Shown piece after piece: positions 24,396 to 32,834 of a stretch of 64,000 bases of DNA. The translations under genes were made by a program, and so were the position numbers. Below the pieces are notes generated by a model, which saw only the letters and a list, made by a program, of their open reading frames with translations, made no database searches and was not told the origin of the DNA. Position 1 is the stretch's first letter. Every line of letters starts with the position of its first letter. This stretch comes from an archaeon (GTDB lineage Archaea; EX4484-52; WAPT01): NCBI GenBank assembly GCA_029258795.1, contig JAPDKB010000002.1:114822-178821 (forward strand), written 5' to 3'.

Positions 24396-25760
24396 TCATC
24401 CCCTCCGTTTCACCAGTAGTATAAGTGTGAGGATCATGAATATGGCCATCGCTGCAATGCTGATCAACACCTTCTTGTGCATTGGTATTTTTTCCTCTTC
24501 TTTTGTTTGCGCTTTAAGAGTCAAACAGTCCAAACAGCCGTATCCAATTTCACTCTCCTCACACACACCATCAGTAAAACATGGTACTGAAAGGTCTCTT
24601 ATGCGCCCGTCGGGATAAATGATTTTTTCTGGTTCAAGTTTGTGGTACTCCACAATCTTGCTATCAAGGAGATTATTGTTTGCATCATAAAGATCAACCT
24701 TTAAAGTATACTTGTCAAGTTTTTCTGGTGCTTTCATCCTGACCTCTGTAACATAACTCTCTGGAGGAAGTTCTTTGATTTCGAGCGTTTTACTCTTTAG
24801 GGTATTGCCATCTTTCATGATACTGACGACAAGTTTCACATCTCTTACCTCGCTATATCCATCAGCTGCACCAACCAGATAAATCTGAAGCACAATATCT
24901 TCACCTTTCTCGTAAACATCTTTAGAATTAATAACATCGACAATTCTCCCGCTTACTCCCCTCACAACAATTCTCACTCTTTGCATCCCCACTCTTTCGA
25001 GGGTGTTCGCATCTTTCAGCACTACCACAATATCGTATGTTCCGGACCTTCCGATTTTAAGTGGTTCAGAAAACTCCTTTTCCTCTCTAGCATCAAGTTT
25101 GACACTCTCCTCCTTCAAAACTTCTCCATTATTTATATCTCCGTTTGCAGTAGTGAGGATATACTCGATCTTCATATGTCTTGGGTTATCCGCACGGCTT
25201 ATAAGAGAGAACTTCACGTCGAACAGCTCATTAATATTAACAGACTCTCCTCTCAACCCATAGGACGGGATATAAAGGGTTGTACTACCCGCGTGCCTCG
25301 GAATCACAACATGGACCGGGTTAGATAAGTTAAAATAAATATCATACTTACAGGGTGAGAGAGGAAGGGAATTTTCATCTAGATCTAATATCTTGTCATA
25401 AATTGGATCGCCTCCGCCCGAGTAAAATTTGACCACCAATTTATAGTCTTCGCCCTTACACAGGTTAGGCAAGGAGAGTTTATAACTGAGCTCTTTCACT
25501 TCTCGAGGCGCGAGCAAGATGCTTGTAGAAAGCACAGTGAACATCTCCGCATTGTCTTTACTCCTCAAAATAATGGCCCTTAATATTACTTTTTTCACAG
25601 AATCATCATAATTAATCAACATTCCGTTGAGTTCATTACCTGAAATTTTAACACCGGTCACGCCGACGTATTTGGCCGCGGAAATTGGAGCCATAAAAGT
25701 AAGCGCAAGCATGAGCGCCAGTACAGAAAACAAAGTATAAGACAAATTTGAGAGTCGCAT
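24396..25760 (-). CDS. secreted, C-terminally anchored surface protein
   Basis: 454 residues. Signal peptide (about 1-28, ending ISAAKY) followed by three to four beta-rich, CARDB/NEW3-like modules (e.g. GRSGTYDIVVVLKDANTLERVG; EKLDKYTLKVDLYDANNNLLDS). A short Cys cluster (CFTDGVCEESEIGYGCLDC) and one C-terminal membrane helix with a KRRG end close it. The tail lacks a PGF-like motif, so anchoring is probably by the helix itself. First gene of a two-gene operon with the 1,083-aa protein; a likely accessory or co-exported partner (inference). Confidence 0.78.
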   Translation of the reverse strand: MRLSNLSYTLFSVLALMLALTFMAPISAAKYVGVTGVKISGNELNGMLINYDDSVKKVILRAIILRSKDNAEMFTVLSTSILLAPREVKELSYKLSLPNLCKGEDYKLVVKFYSGGGDPIYDKILDLDENSLPLSPCKYDIYFNLSNPVHVVIPRHAGSTTLYIPSYGLRGESVNINELFDVKFSLISRADNPRHMKIEYILTTANGDINNGEVLKEESVKLDAREEKEFSEPLKIGRSGTYDIVVVLKDANTLERVGMQRVRIVVRGVSGRIVDVINSKDVYEKGEDIVLQIYLVGAADGYSEVRDVKLVVSIMKDGNTLKSKTLEIKELPPESYVTEVRMKAPEKLDKYTLKVDLYDANNNLLDSKIVEYHKLEPEKIIYPDGRIRDLSVPCFTDGVCEESEIGYGCLDCLTLKAQTKEEEKIPMHKKVLISIAAMAIFMILTLILLVKRRG

Positions 25761-25810
25761 GATTATCTTAGAGATTTAAGGTATATATAAAAATTACGCC
25801 TTCTCTCGGC

Positions 25811-25826
25811 GAGTGCGTCCGGATAA
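25811..25826 (+). repeat. IS left terminal inverted repeat
   Basis: GAGTGCGTCCGGATAA, perfect inverted match to the right end. Confidence 0.92.
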
Positions 25827-25867
25827 CTAAGAATTTCTCCACCACAATATAAAAATCAAAATAAGAA

Positions 25868-25912
25868 GGCATCACCTCCCGAGGAAGTAATACGGGGGAG
25901 GAATGTGATGCC
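25868..25912 (+). promoter_or_regulatory. hairpin that can mask the transposase ribosome-binding site
   Basis: GGCATCAC (25868-25875) pairs with GTGATGCC (25905-25912), and CTCCC pairs with GGGAG in between. The 3' arm contains the Shine-Dalgarno GGGGGAGG and the hairpin ends 2 nt before the transposase ATG. The 5' arm (CACCTCCC) mimics the 16S anti-SD. Confidence 0.65.
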
Positions 25913-25914
25913 AG

Positions 25915-26583
25915 ATGGAAATCTACTCCCTGATAAAAAACATTCTCTCAAACATATTTAAACGTAACAGAATCCCGCTTGAAATAAAACTCCTTGCCGT
26001 AACTTTATTCTTGCATGGTATGGGTGTGAGAAGGATAAGGAAAGTGGTTCAATCCTCCAAATCTTCAGTACACGAATGGACCTTAAAGTTCAGGCAGGTT
26101 CTGAACTTTAAGGTGGAAAAGAAGAGAAGGAGATGCATAGCAATAGATGAAACCAAGCTGAGAGTGAATCAAGCATGGTATTACATCCATGCTGCCATGG
26201 ACGCGGAAACAAAAGAATTGATAGTGATGAAAGCATACACATCAAGAAATTACTTGAACACACTCGATTTCATAAAACGGGTTACGAGATTTTGCACAAA
26301 CAGGGATTTTGAGATAATAACGGATAAGATGCCGTGTTATGAACAGGTATGCAGAAGGCTTGGAGTAAGGTGGAGACATGAGACTTTTGGAAGGAGGAAT
26401 TGTATTGAGCATGTGTTCAGATCATTCAAGTTTTTCACGATGAGGTTTAATCACTGTCTGTGCGTTGATTTACGTAAGGTGAGTTTGAGACTGGACAGGG
26501 ATTACTGGTTTAAGAGGGTGCTGTATTTGCTTGAATTGTGGTGTGGAATGTTTATGTTTTATTGGAATGTTTTTAGGAGGTGA
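25915..26583 (+). CDS. IS6/IS240-like DDE transposase
   Basis: 222 residues. An N-terminal helix-turn-helix (VRRIRKVVQSSKSSVHEW) precedes the DDE core: AIDETKLRV (first Asp), IITDKMPCY (second Asp) and RRNCIEHVFRSFK (Glu). The spacing and the RN-x-(I/V)-E pattern resemble IS6/IS240-type enzymes. The frame is intact from ATG to stop, so the element may be active. Translation is probably damped by the leader hairpin that contains its ribosome-binding site. Confidence 0.9.
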   Translation: MEIYSLIKNILSNIFKRNRIPLEIKLLAVTLFLHGMGVRRIRKVVQSSKSSVHEWTLKFRQVLNFKVEKKRRRCIAIDETKLRVNQAWYYIHAAMDAETKELIVMKAYTSRNYLNTLDFIKRVTRFCTNRDFEIITDKMPCYEQVCRRLGVRWRHETFGRRNCIEHVFRSFKFFTMRFNHCLCVDLRKVSLRLDRDYWFKRVLYLLELWCGMFMFYWNVFRR

Positions 26584-26586
26584 GGC

Positions 26587-26602
26587 TTATCCGGACGCAC
26601 TC
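26587..26602 (+). repeat. IS right terminal inverted repeat
   Basis: TTATCCGGACGCACTC. Read on the minus strand it supplies the last three sense codons and the TAA stop of trmY. Confidence 0.92.
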
Positions 26603-27228
26603 CTCCGGTCAATCTCGTTGTGCACCACAGCTATGCAGCTTGATGCCAGATAGGGTAAAGGTCCAACGGAGATTTTTTCAGCTCCCAGCTTGTTGATTAC
26701 GTAGTCCTCAACTTTTTTGGGCATGCCTATATGATCCCCGAGAATGAAGCAACAGTTATCTCCGAAATCCTCAACCTCTCTTATGTCCTCTCCTTTCTCG
26801 TGCAGCACAAAAAGCTTGAAATTGCACATCTCCTTCAATTCCTTAACGAGAGGCACAACATCTTTCCTAGCAATATAAATCCCATCCTGAACCTTAACCC
26901 ATTCCTCCCCCCTTTCCTGCGCTTTCCTTCCTTCTCTCTCCCATTTTTCAAGAGCTTTCTTTATCCAGCTACCCACATTTCGTTCATCCAGGGACAAGCG
27001 TTTGATGCTATCGGAAAAAAATCCGATGGTTTTGGGCGGGTCCGGAGGACCGTTCAGCACCGCGTAAAAAGCCACATTCTCCCTCAAATCATGACTCAGC
27101 CAGAGCGCCTGAGTAACACATCTCGCCACCAGGTCCATCCTGCCCCCGCTCCCCGGCAGGTCATTTAAAGAAAAGATCGGGGCTGTAGCACCCTTTCTGG
27201 AATAAAGCACGAACGCTCTTGTACTCAT
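26587..27228 (-). CDS. trmY: tRNA (pseudouridine54-N1)-methyltransferase TrmY, 3' end replaced by IS
   Basis: 213 residues from MSTRAFVLYSRKG; the track's 40-residue extension is noise. SPOUT-fold methyltransferase that makes m1-pseudouridine54 in the T loop. Visible are APIFSLNDLPGSGGRMDLVARCVTQAL, FILGDHIGMPKKVEDYV (the SAM-knot region) and LASSCIAVVHNEIDRR near the end. The last residues (SASG) and stop are encoded by the terminal repeat of the adjacent IS element, so the native tail has been swapped. Residues before that are intact and activity is likely retained (inference). Confidence 0.92.
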   Translation of the reverse strand: MSTRAFVLYSRKGATAPIFSLNDLPGSGGRMDLVARCVTQALWLSHDLRENVAFYAVLNGPPDPPKTIGFFSDSIKRLSLDERNVGSWIKKALEKWEREGRKAQERGEEWVKVQDGIYIARKDVVPLVKELKEMCNFKLFVLHEKGEDIREVEDFGDNCCFILGDHIGMPKKVEDYVINKLGAEKISVGPLPYLASSCIAVVHNEIDRRSASG

Positions 27229-27314
27229 GTTGTAATGGAAGTGTGAAAAAATTGTTAAATCTTCCGCCGAAACGATAGAAATGTGTGCATCACCTTTTGG
27301 AGGTGAATTAGGGA

Positions 27315-27551
27315 ATGGAGGGGGACAAGATAGTGTACCTCTCACCAAACGAGAAGCTTAAAGTGACGCCCAACGGATACGTTGTGAAGGAGAATACGTT
27401 GTTTGGTGAAAGGGAAGTGCTGGGGACATTCGAAGCCAACCTCGGTATTGGAGATCCGGATGGAATGAGGTATGCCCTGAGACACGGGTGCAGGGTCGTC
27501 ATCAGCCCGGCGGAAGGGTTCAAAGCACTCGCGTACAGACCGCTTGAATGA
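27315..27551 (+). CDS. small conserved-looking protein, unknown function
   Basis: 78 residues beginning MEGDKIVYLSPN behind a GGAGGTG site 10 nt upstream. The beta-rich sequence contains GYVVKENTLFGEREVLGTFEANLGIGDPDGMRYALRHGC. No motif recognised. It diverges from trmY and lies 98 nt before gatB on the same strand. Confidence 0.65.
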   Translation: MEGDKIVYLSPNEKLKVTPNGYVVKENTLFGEREVLGTFEANLGIGDPDGMRYALRHGCRVVISPAEGFKALAYRPLE

Positions 27552-27648
27552 TAACTTAAATAATGGCTTACGAATTTTCTTTTCTTTCCTCTTTTATCGG
27601 CAGGGATGAGCTTCAACCTTTAAAAATGTGAGTTTGCACTTTTCAACC

Positions 27649-29157
27649 ATGGTCGCTTCTGTATCCTCACCTTCAAAAACAACTCAGAGCAACATTGTTA
27701 CTTCTGGCGAGAAGGAGAGTGTGAAGGTCAAGATAGGACTGGAGACGCACGTTCAGCTCATAACCAACTCCAAGCTTTTCTGTTCCTGCAGGAATCCTGT
27801 GACGCTTGAAAAAGAACCGGAACCAAACACGCTTGTGTGCGATGTCTGCCTTGGAATGCCCGGAACGAAGCCGAGGGTAAACGAAAAAGTTATCGAGTAT
27901 GCCATAAAAGTTGCTCTTGCTCTCAATTGTGAGGTTGCAGCCAGAACTTTCTTCTCAAGAAAGACGTACTTCTATCCGGACATGAACAAGAACTTTCAGA
28001 TAACGCAGTACGAAATACCAATAGCCAAAGGTGGATGGGTGGAAATAGAGGGGGATGATGGTAAAAGGAAGAGGATCAGGATAAGGCGCGTACATATAGA
28101 GGAGGACCCGGCCAAGCTGGTGCATAAAGAGGGCCACACCCTCGGGGATTATAATAGGGCGGGTGTACCTCTCCTTGAGATAGTCACCGAGCCGGATTTT
28201 TCCAGCCCTAAGGAGGCGAGGGCATACCTTCAAAAGCTGGTGCAGATTCTGGAATATCTGGGGATTTATGATTCAACCACACAGGCCACTGTGAAGAGTG
28301 ATGCCAACATTTCCATCGTTTACAACGGAATGCAGGGCGAAAGAGTCGAGCTAAAGAACATAAGCGGCACAAAGGAGATAGAGAGAGCTCTGAGCTACGA
28401 GGTTATAAGGCAGGTTAACGTGTTCAGGAGAGGCGGGGCTGTTGCCAGAGAGACCCGAAACTGGGATGAGAATGCCGGTGTGAGCAGACCCATGAGAATG
28501 AAGGAGGAAGAGGAAGAGTATGGCTATATTTTTGAGCCGGATCTGCCGATGGTGGAGTTTGAAAGGAAGTTTATTGAGAAAATAAAGGCATCGCTGCCAG
28601 AGCTTCCAGATGAGAAGAGGAAGAGGTTTGTCAAGCAATACAGCTTGAAGGAGAAAACCGCAGAATCGTTGACCAGCGAGATGGAAATTGCGGACCTTTT
28701 TGAGAAGCTCGTTTCTCACGTTTCTGTTAAGAACGCCGTGGCGTGGACACTTGTGCTGTTAAAAACTCTCAATTATCACAATATCAAATACAGGGAAGCG
28801 GGTATAAAGGATGAATGGTTTATCGAGCTTGTGAGAGCTTACGAAAATAAAGAATACTCTGACCTTGTCACCGAAGAGATTTTGAGAAGGATGGTGGAGG
28901 AGAAGCAGCCCTTGGAAAAAATTGTGAAAAAATACAAGTATCCTAAGCTTGGGGAAGGTGTGAAGCTGGAGGAGATTGTGGAGAACGTGATTGAGGAAAA
29001 CAGAAAGGCAGTGGAGGATTATGTGGCTGGTAGGATGGAGGCACTTAACTTCCTGGTGGGGCAGGTGATGAGGGCAACGAAAGGGGCTGCGGATCCGAAA
29101 AAGGTAAGGGAAGTTATGATTTCAAAGCTTGAAAACCAGAAGAAGGAAAATAAATAG
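27649..29157 (+). CDS. gatB: aspartyl/glutamyl-tRNA amidotransferase subunit B
   Basis: 502 residues from the ATG of MVASVSSPS, chosen because a TATA-like TTTAAAAATG lies about 25 nt upstream; the track start is seven residues longer. The core begins KVKIGLETHVQL, with Zn-binding CSCRNP...CDVCLGMPGTKP, HIEEDPAKL and LEIVTEPDF. A helical and YqeY-like C-terminal domain follows (about 290-500). It phosphorylates and transamidates Glu/Asp on the tRNA using ammonia from GatA. Confidence 0.96.
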   Translation: MVASVSSPSKTTQSNIVTSGEKESVKVKIGLETHVQLITNSKLFCSCRNPVTLEKEPEPNTLVCDVCLGMPGTKPRVNEKVIEYAIKVALALNCEVAARTFFSRKTYFYPDMNKNFQITQYEIPIAKGGWVEIEGDDGKRKRIRIRRVHIEEDPAKLVHKEGHTLGDYNRAGVPLLEIVTEPDFSSPKEARAYLQKLVQILEYLGIYDSTTQATVKSDANISIVYNGMQGERVELKNISGTKEIERALSYEVIRQVNVFRRGGAVARETRNWDENAGVSRPMRMKEEEEEYGYIFEPDLPMVEFERKFIEKIKASLPELPDEKRKRFVKQYSLKEKTAESLTSEMEIADLFEKLVSHVSVKNAVAWTLVLLKTLNYHNIKYREAGIKDEWFIELVRAYENKEYSDLVTEEILRRMVEEKQPLEKIVKKYKYPKLGEGVKLEEIVENVIEENRKAVEDYVAGRMEALNFLVGQVMRATKGAADPKKVREVMISKLENQKKENK

Positions 29158-29200
29158 TCCAATATGCTTCCTCAAGTTTATAGAATGGAGGGTAGAAACG

Positions 29201-29210
29201 TTTATATATG
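29201..29210 (+). promoter_or_regulatory. TATA box of the nrdR-nrdJ(-cobO) operon
   Basis: TTTATATATG. With normal spacing transcription would start near 29229-29235, exactly at the first helix of the structured leader. Confidence 0.65.
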
Positions 29211-29228
29211 TGTGGTGTCCAATTATAC

Positions 29229-29317
29229 ATCGAGACACAATTTGTAGGGTGCGACCGGGGAGGATAGCCCTACATATTGTGTGGTGTATTAATTGGATTA
29301 GTCCTACCTATCTCGAT
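29229..29317 (+). ncRNA. structured 5' leader RNA of nrdR/nrdJ (riboswitch-like candidate)
   Basis: An outer helix ATCGAGA (29229-29235) pairs with TCTCGAT (29311-29317). Inside, CACAAT-TT-GTAGGG (29236-29249) pairs with CCCTAC-AT-ATTGTG (29268-29281), 12 pairs around a symmetric internal loop. It closes the 18-nt loop TGCGACCGGGGAGGATAG. A 29-nt single-stranded joining segment follows. The predicted transcript start coincides with the first helix. No known family is recognised. The downstream genes need adenosylcobalamin and make deoxynucleotides, so a ligand- or protein-responsive element is possible (inference). Confidence 0.6.
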
Positions 29318-29357
29318 AAGGGCTGAAATTTCAACAAAAACACCGGAGGTGCTCGAA

Positions 29358-29864
29358 TTGCACTGTCCTTACTGCGGATATCATGAAACAAAGGTTATAG
29401 AAACGAGAGACGTAGGGGATGAGGCCATAAGGAGAAGAAGAGTGTGCCTGAGGTGTGATAAGCGTTTCACCACCTACGAAAGGATAGAGAGAATGGACAT
29501 CTTCGTGATAAAGAAGGATGGCAGAAGGGAGAGATTCAGCAGGAACAAAGTGATGAAGGGCATACTTAAAGCATGCGAAAAAAGACCGATAAGCATAGAG
29601 GAAATAGAGAGGCTGGTGGAAAACGTAGAGAGCGAGATAAGGAAGAAGGATGGTGTTGAAGTGAGCAGCAGGGAGATAGGGGAGATAGTGATGCGCAAAC
29701 TTAAAGAGCTGGATCACGTTGCATACATACGCTTTGCTTCGGTTTACAAAGAATTCAAAGATATAGATTCTTTTGCAAGGGAGGTGTTGATGCTCAAAAA
29801 TGAGGTTAATAAAAAGGAGGATGTCGTAAAGGAGAATGTCGTGGTGAAGGGTGATACGGTATGA
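29358..29864 (+). CDS. nrdR: ribonucleotide reductase regulator NrdR
   Basis: 168 residues from a TTG start preceded by GGAGGTG, giving the canonical beginning (M)[18 protein letters not shown]; the track's longer start would run into the leader RNA. The zinc ribbon (CPYC...CLRC, about residues 3-34) precedes an ATP-cone domain ([20 protein letters not shown]...). NrdR represses ribonucleotide reductase genes according to nucleotide state and is mainly bacterial, present in some archaea. It overlaps nrdJ by 4 nt, so it is co-transcribed with its presumed target. Confidence 0.94.
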   Translation: MHCPYCGYHETKVIETRDVGDEAIRRRRVCLRCDKRFTTYERIERMDIFVIKKDGRRERFSRNKVMKGILKACEKRPISIEEIERLVENVESEIRKKDGVEVSSREIGEIVMRKLKELDHVAYIRFASVYKEFKDIDSFAREVLMLKNEVNKKEDVVKENVVVKGDTV

Positions 29865-32023
29865 ACGAGAGGAGAAGGGTAGAGAATGCGGAGATGGAGG
29901 GGAAGGAAAAGCCGAAGGCACGGGTTAAGAACCACATAAAGAAGATAAGGAAGCGTGATGGCAGGATAGTGAAGTTCGAAAAAGAAAAGATTGTGAATGC
30001 TGTGTTTAAGGCTGCGCAGGCAGTTGGTGGTAAAGATAGAAAGATGGCTGAGGAAATTGCGGATGAAGTTGTAATGGTTCTGAATGAGCGATTCAAACCG
30101 GGTGAGATTCCCAGCGTGGAGGACGTGCAGGATGTTGTGGAGGAGGTGCTGATAAAGAGGGGACATGACAGAACCGCGAGAGCTTATATAGCTTACAGGA
30201 GGGAGCGTGCAAGAATAAGAGAGGCAAAGGCAGCTCTGGGTGTGGTTGACGAGCTGAAGCTTCCGCTCAACGCCATAGTGGTGCTCAAGAACCGCTACCT
30301 GCAGAAGGATGAGACGGGCAAGCCGATAGAGAGCGTTGCCCAGATGTTCAGGAGGGTGGCACGAAACATAGCCAAGGCGGACAGGTTTTATGGAAAGACC
30401 CCTGCTGAGGTGAAAGAAACGGAGGAGAGGTTCTACAAACTCATGACCTCTCTTGAGTTCTTACCGAACTCGCCCACGCTTATGAATGCTGGCACACCTC
30501 TTCAGCAGCTCTCCGCATGCTTTGTTTTACCCATAGAGGATGATATAGAGAGCATTTTCGATGCGGTGAAATATACAGCCATGATACACAAGAGTGGGGG
30601 AGGCACCGGATTCAGCTTCTCGAGATTAAGGCCAAAAGGCGATATAGTTAAAAGCACGCACGGCGTTGCTTCAGGCCCCGTTTCTTTTATGCGTATATTC
30701 GATGTGACCACAGAGGTCATCAAGCAGGGCGGCAGGAGAAGAGGAGCCAACATGGGTGTGCTGCGTGTTGACCATCCAGATGTGCTGGAGTTCATCACCT
30801 GCAAGGAGCAGGAAGGCATGTTCTCGAACTTTAACATATCTGTGGCTATAACCGACGCGTTTATGGATGCCGTCAAGAGCAACGACACTTACCCTCTCAT
30901 AAACCCGCGCACCGGAAAAGTTGTGAAGGAGTTGCCGGCCAGAGAGGTCTGGGATCTTATCATTCTCATGGCCTGGAAGAACGGTGAGCCGGGAGTGATA
31001 TTCATAGACACGATAAACAGGCATAACCCGACACCCAAGATTGGGATGATAGAGTCCACAAATCCCTGCGGAGAACAACCGCTCTTGCCTTACGAATCCT
31101 GTAATCTTGGATCGATAAATCTTGGAAAGTTCGTGGTGATGGATGGTGGCAAGCCCTACATTGACTGGGAAAGGTTGGGGGATGCTGTCAAAACTGCAAC
31201 GCACTTTCTTGACAATGTCATAGACATGAACAAATACCCGCTAAAGCAAATAGAGAAAATGACCAAGGCAAACAGAAAGATAGGGCTCGGTGTGATGGGA
31301 TTTGCTGACCTGCTCATAAAACTCAGAATTCCGTACAACTCCAACAGAGCGGTTAGAATGGCGGAGAAGGTTATGAAATTCATAAATGAAAAGAGCAAGG
31401 AAGCTTCGGTGGAACTTGCTGAGGAAAGAGGAAGCTTTCCAAACTTTGAGTTGAGCGTGTGGCCTGAAAGGGGTTACGACAAGCTGAGAAACGCAACAAC
31501 CACAACGATAGCTCCAACGGGCACGATAAGTATAATTGCTGGAGCATCGAGCGGAATCGAGCCAATCTTTGCCATCTCCTATGTCAGGAAGAACATACTG
31601 GGTGGGGAGGAGCTAATAGAGGTCAACCCGCTCTTCATAGAGATGGCCAAGGAAATGGGACTTTACAGTGAGGAGCTGATGAAAAAAGTAGCGAAGATGG
31701 GCTCCATACAGAAGATCGATGGTGTGCCGGACGAGCTGAAGGAAATATTTGTAACTGCACATGACATAGCGCCGGAGTGGCACGTGAAGGTGCAGGCCGC
31801 GTTCCAGAAGCATACAGATAACGCGGTATCCAAAACCATAAACTTCCCCCACTACGCTACACCTCAGGATGTGGAGAAGGCATACTGGCTTGCTTACAAG
31901 CTCGGATGTAAGGGAATAACCGTCTACAGAGACAGAAGCAGGAGCCAGCAGGTGCTCAACATAGAGTATAAGGAGAACAACAAGGATAACAAAAAGGAGG
32001 GTAAATCATGCCCCTCCTGCTAA
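29861..32023 (+). CDS. nrdJ: adenosylcobalamin-dependent (class II) ribonucleotide reductase
   Basis: 720 residues. An ATP-cone (about 28-120, [17 protein letters not shown]) senses dATP/ATP. The catalytic barrel follows: [20 protein letters not shown] (first redox Cys), [23 protein letters not shown] (finger-loop radical Cys and active residues) and [11 protein letters not shown]. The extreme C-terminus CPSC is the disulfide shuttle. It reduces NDPs or NTPs to deoxynucleotides using an AdoCbl-generated thiyl radical and needs no oxygen. cobO follows, 34 nt downstream, and would provide the cofactor. Confidence 0.95.
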   Translation: MNERRRVENAEMEGKEKPKARVKNHIKKIRKRDGRIVKFEKEKIVNAVFKAAQAVGGKDRKMAEEIADEVVMVLNERFKPGEIPSVEDVQDVVEEVLIKRGHDRTARAYIAYRRERARIREAKAALGVVDELKLPLNAIVVLKNRYLQKDETGKPIESVAQMFRRVARNIAKADRFYGKTPAEVKETEERFYKLMTSLEFLPNSPTLMNAGTPLQQLSACFVLPIEDDIESIFDAVKYTAMIHKSGGGTGFSFSRLRPKGDIVKSTHGVASGPVSFMRIFDVTTEVIKQGGRRRGANMGVLRVDHPDVLEFITCKEQEGMFSNFNISVAITDAFMDAVKSNDTYPLINPRTGKVVKELPAREVWDLIILMAWKNGEPGVIFIDTINRHNPTPKIGMIESTNPCGEQPLLPYESCNLGSINLGKFVVMDGGKPYIDWERLGDAVKTATHFLDNVIDMNKYPLKQIEKMTKANRKIGLGVMGFADLLIKLRIPYNSNRAVRMAEKVMKFINEKSKEASVELAEERGSFPNFELSVWPERGYDKLRNATTTTIAPTGTISIIAGASSGIEPIFAISYVRKNILGGEELIEVNPLFIEMAKEMGLYSEELMKKVAKMGSIQKIDGVPDELKEIFVTAHDIAPEWHVKVQAAFQKHTDNAVSKTINFPHYATPQDVEKAYWLAYKLGCKGITVYRDRSRSQQVLNIEYKENNKDNKKEGKSCPSC

Positions 32024-32057
32024 CCCTTCCCATTATTAATCCCAAAGGTGTTGCGAT

Positions 32058-32795
32058 GTGAGCTTCGCTAACGGTGTGAAGGATACTCCTCAAAATACTG
32101 CTCCACATATTGATGAAGCTGCAGTGTCTTCCGTGGATTCGGCAGCTCAAACACCGGTTGATGTGAGGGGTCCGGGTCTAGTGCAGGTTTATACGGGAGA
32201 TGGAAAAGGCAAGACCACAGCAGCGTTAGGACTTGCTTTGAGGGCTGCAGGCCACGGCTACAAAGTTTTCATTTTCCAGTTCCTGAAAGGCGGGCAGTAC
32301 ACAGGAGAATTAAAATCAATAAACATGGTGCTTCACCCACTCATAAAGATAGAGCAGTTTGGCACTGGTTGCATCAAGACATCGAAACAGGTTAAGATCT
32401 CAGCTTACAATGGGAAGAGTGGCTTGTGTCCGCGCAATTATACTGCTGAGAGAGATGTGCTTAACTGCGGAGCATGCCGTTATTGTTTCCTGATTCATGA
32501 TGAGGATTATGTAAGAACAAGAAAAGCGATAAAGATGTTCAGAGAGTTTGCAGCTTCAGGCAGCTATGATATCATAATTCTGGACGAACTGACACATGCC
32601 ATAAACAAAGGGCTCGTAAGTGCGGAGGAAGTGGTGGATATAATCAAATCCAGAAAGAAGGGTGTGGAAATTGTGATTACAGGCAGGGATGCTCCCCCAG
32701 AGCTTTTGGAGATAGCTGATCTTGTCACGGAGATGCATGAAGTGAAGCATCCATGGAAAAAAGGTGTGCCCGCCAGAAAGGGCATAGAATACTAA
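32058..32795 (+). CDS. cobO: cob(I)alamin adenosyltransferase (CobO/BtuR type) with Cys-rich insert
   Basis: 245 residues from GTG with an AAAGGTG site upstream. After a 40-residue unstructured-looking N-terminus comes the P-loop VYTGDGKGKTTAALG (about 45-58), FQFLKGGQYTGE, DIIILDELTHAIN (Walker B) and EIVITGRDAPPELLEIADLVTEM. It transfers adenosyl from ATP to cobalamin. Unlike the usual enzyme there is an added segment at about 104-145 with CIKTS, LCPRN and LNCGACRYCF: five cysteines that could hold zinc or an Fe-S cluster. Its position after nrdJ suggests a dedicated cofactor supply. Confidence 0.92.
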   Translation: MSFANGVKDTPQNTAPHIDEAAVSSVDSAAQTPVDVRGPGLVQVYTGDGKGKTTAALGLALRAAGHGYKVFIFQFLKGGQYTGELKSINMVLHPLIKIEQFGTGCIKTSKQVKISAYNGKSGLCPRNYTAERDVLNCGACRYCFLIHDEDYVRTRKAIKMFREFAASGSYDIIILDELTHAINKGLVSAEEVVDIIKSRKKGVEIVITGRDAPPELLEIADLVTEMHEVKHPWKKGVPARKGIEY

Positions 32796-32834
32796 AAGCT
32801 TTTCATTCCATTTTCTTCTGGAGGTGGATAAACG

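Larger units (their letters stand above)
25811..26602 (+). mobile_element. complete IS element (792 bp) with 16-bp perfect terminal inverted repeats
   Basis: GAGTGCGTCCGGATAA (25811-25826) is exactly inverted at 26587-26602 and brackets a single DDE transposase gene. No clear target duplication is visible at the flanks. It is inserted against the 3' end of trmY; a decayed relative lies at about 49.1-49.5 kb. Confidence 0.92.

Noticed and set aside
25803-26610. Target-site duplication of the IS
   Set aside because: Flanks (CTCTCGGC and CTCCGGTC) are similar but not identical; not enough to call a duplication.
29229-29317. Classical adenosylcobalamin riboswitch
   Set aside because: Too short (about 90 nt) and lacks the B12-box consensus (GCCACTG type); kept only as an unclassified structured leader.
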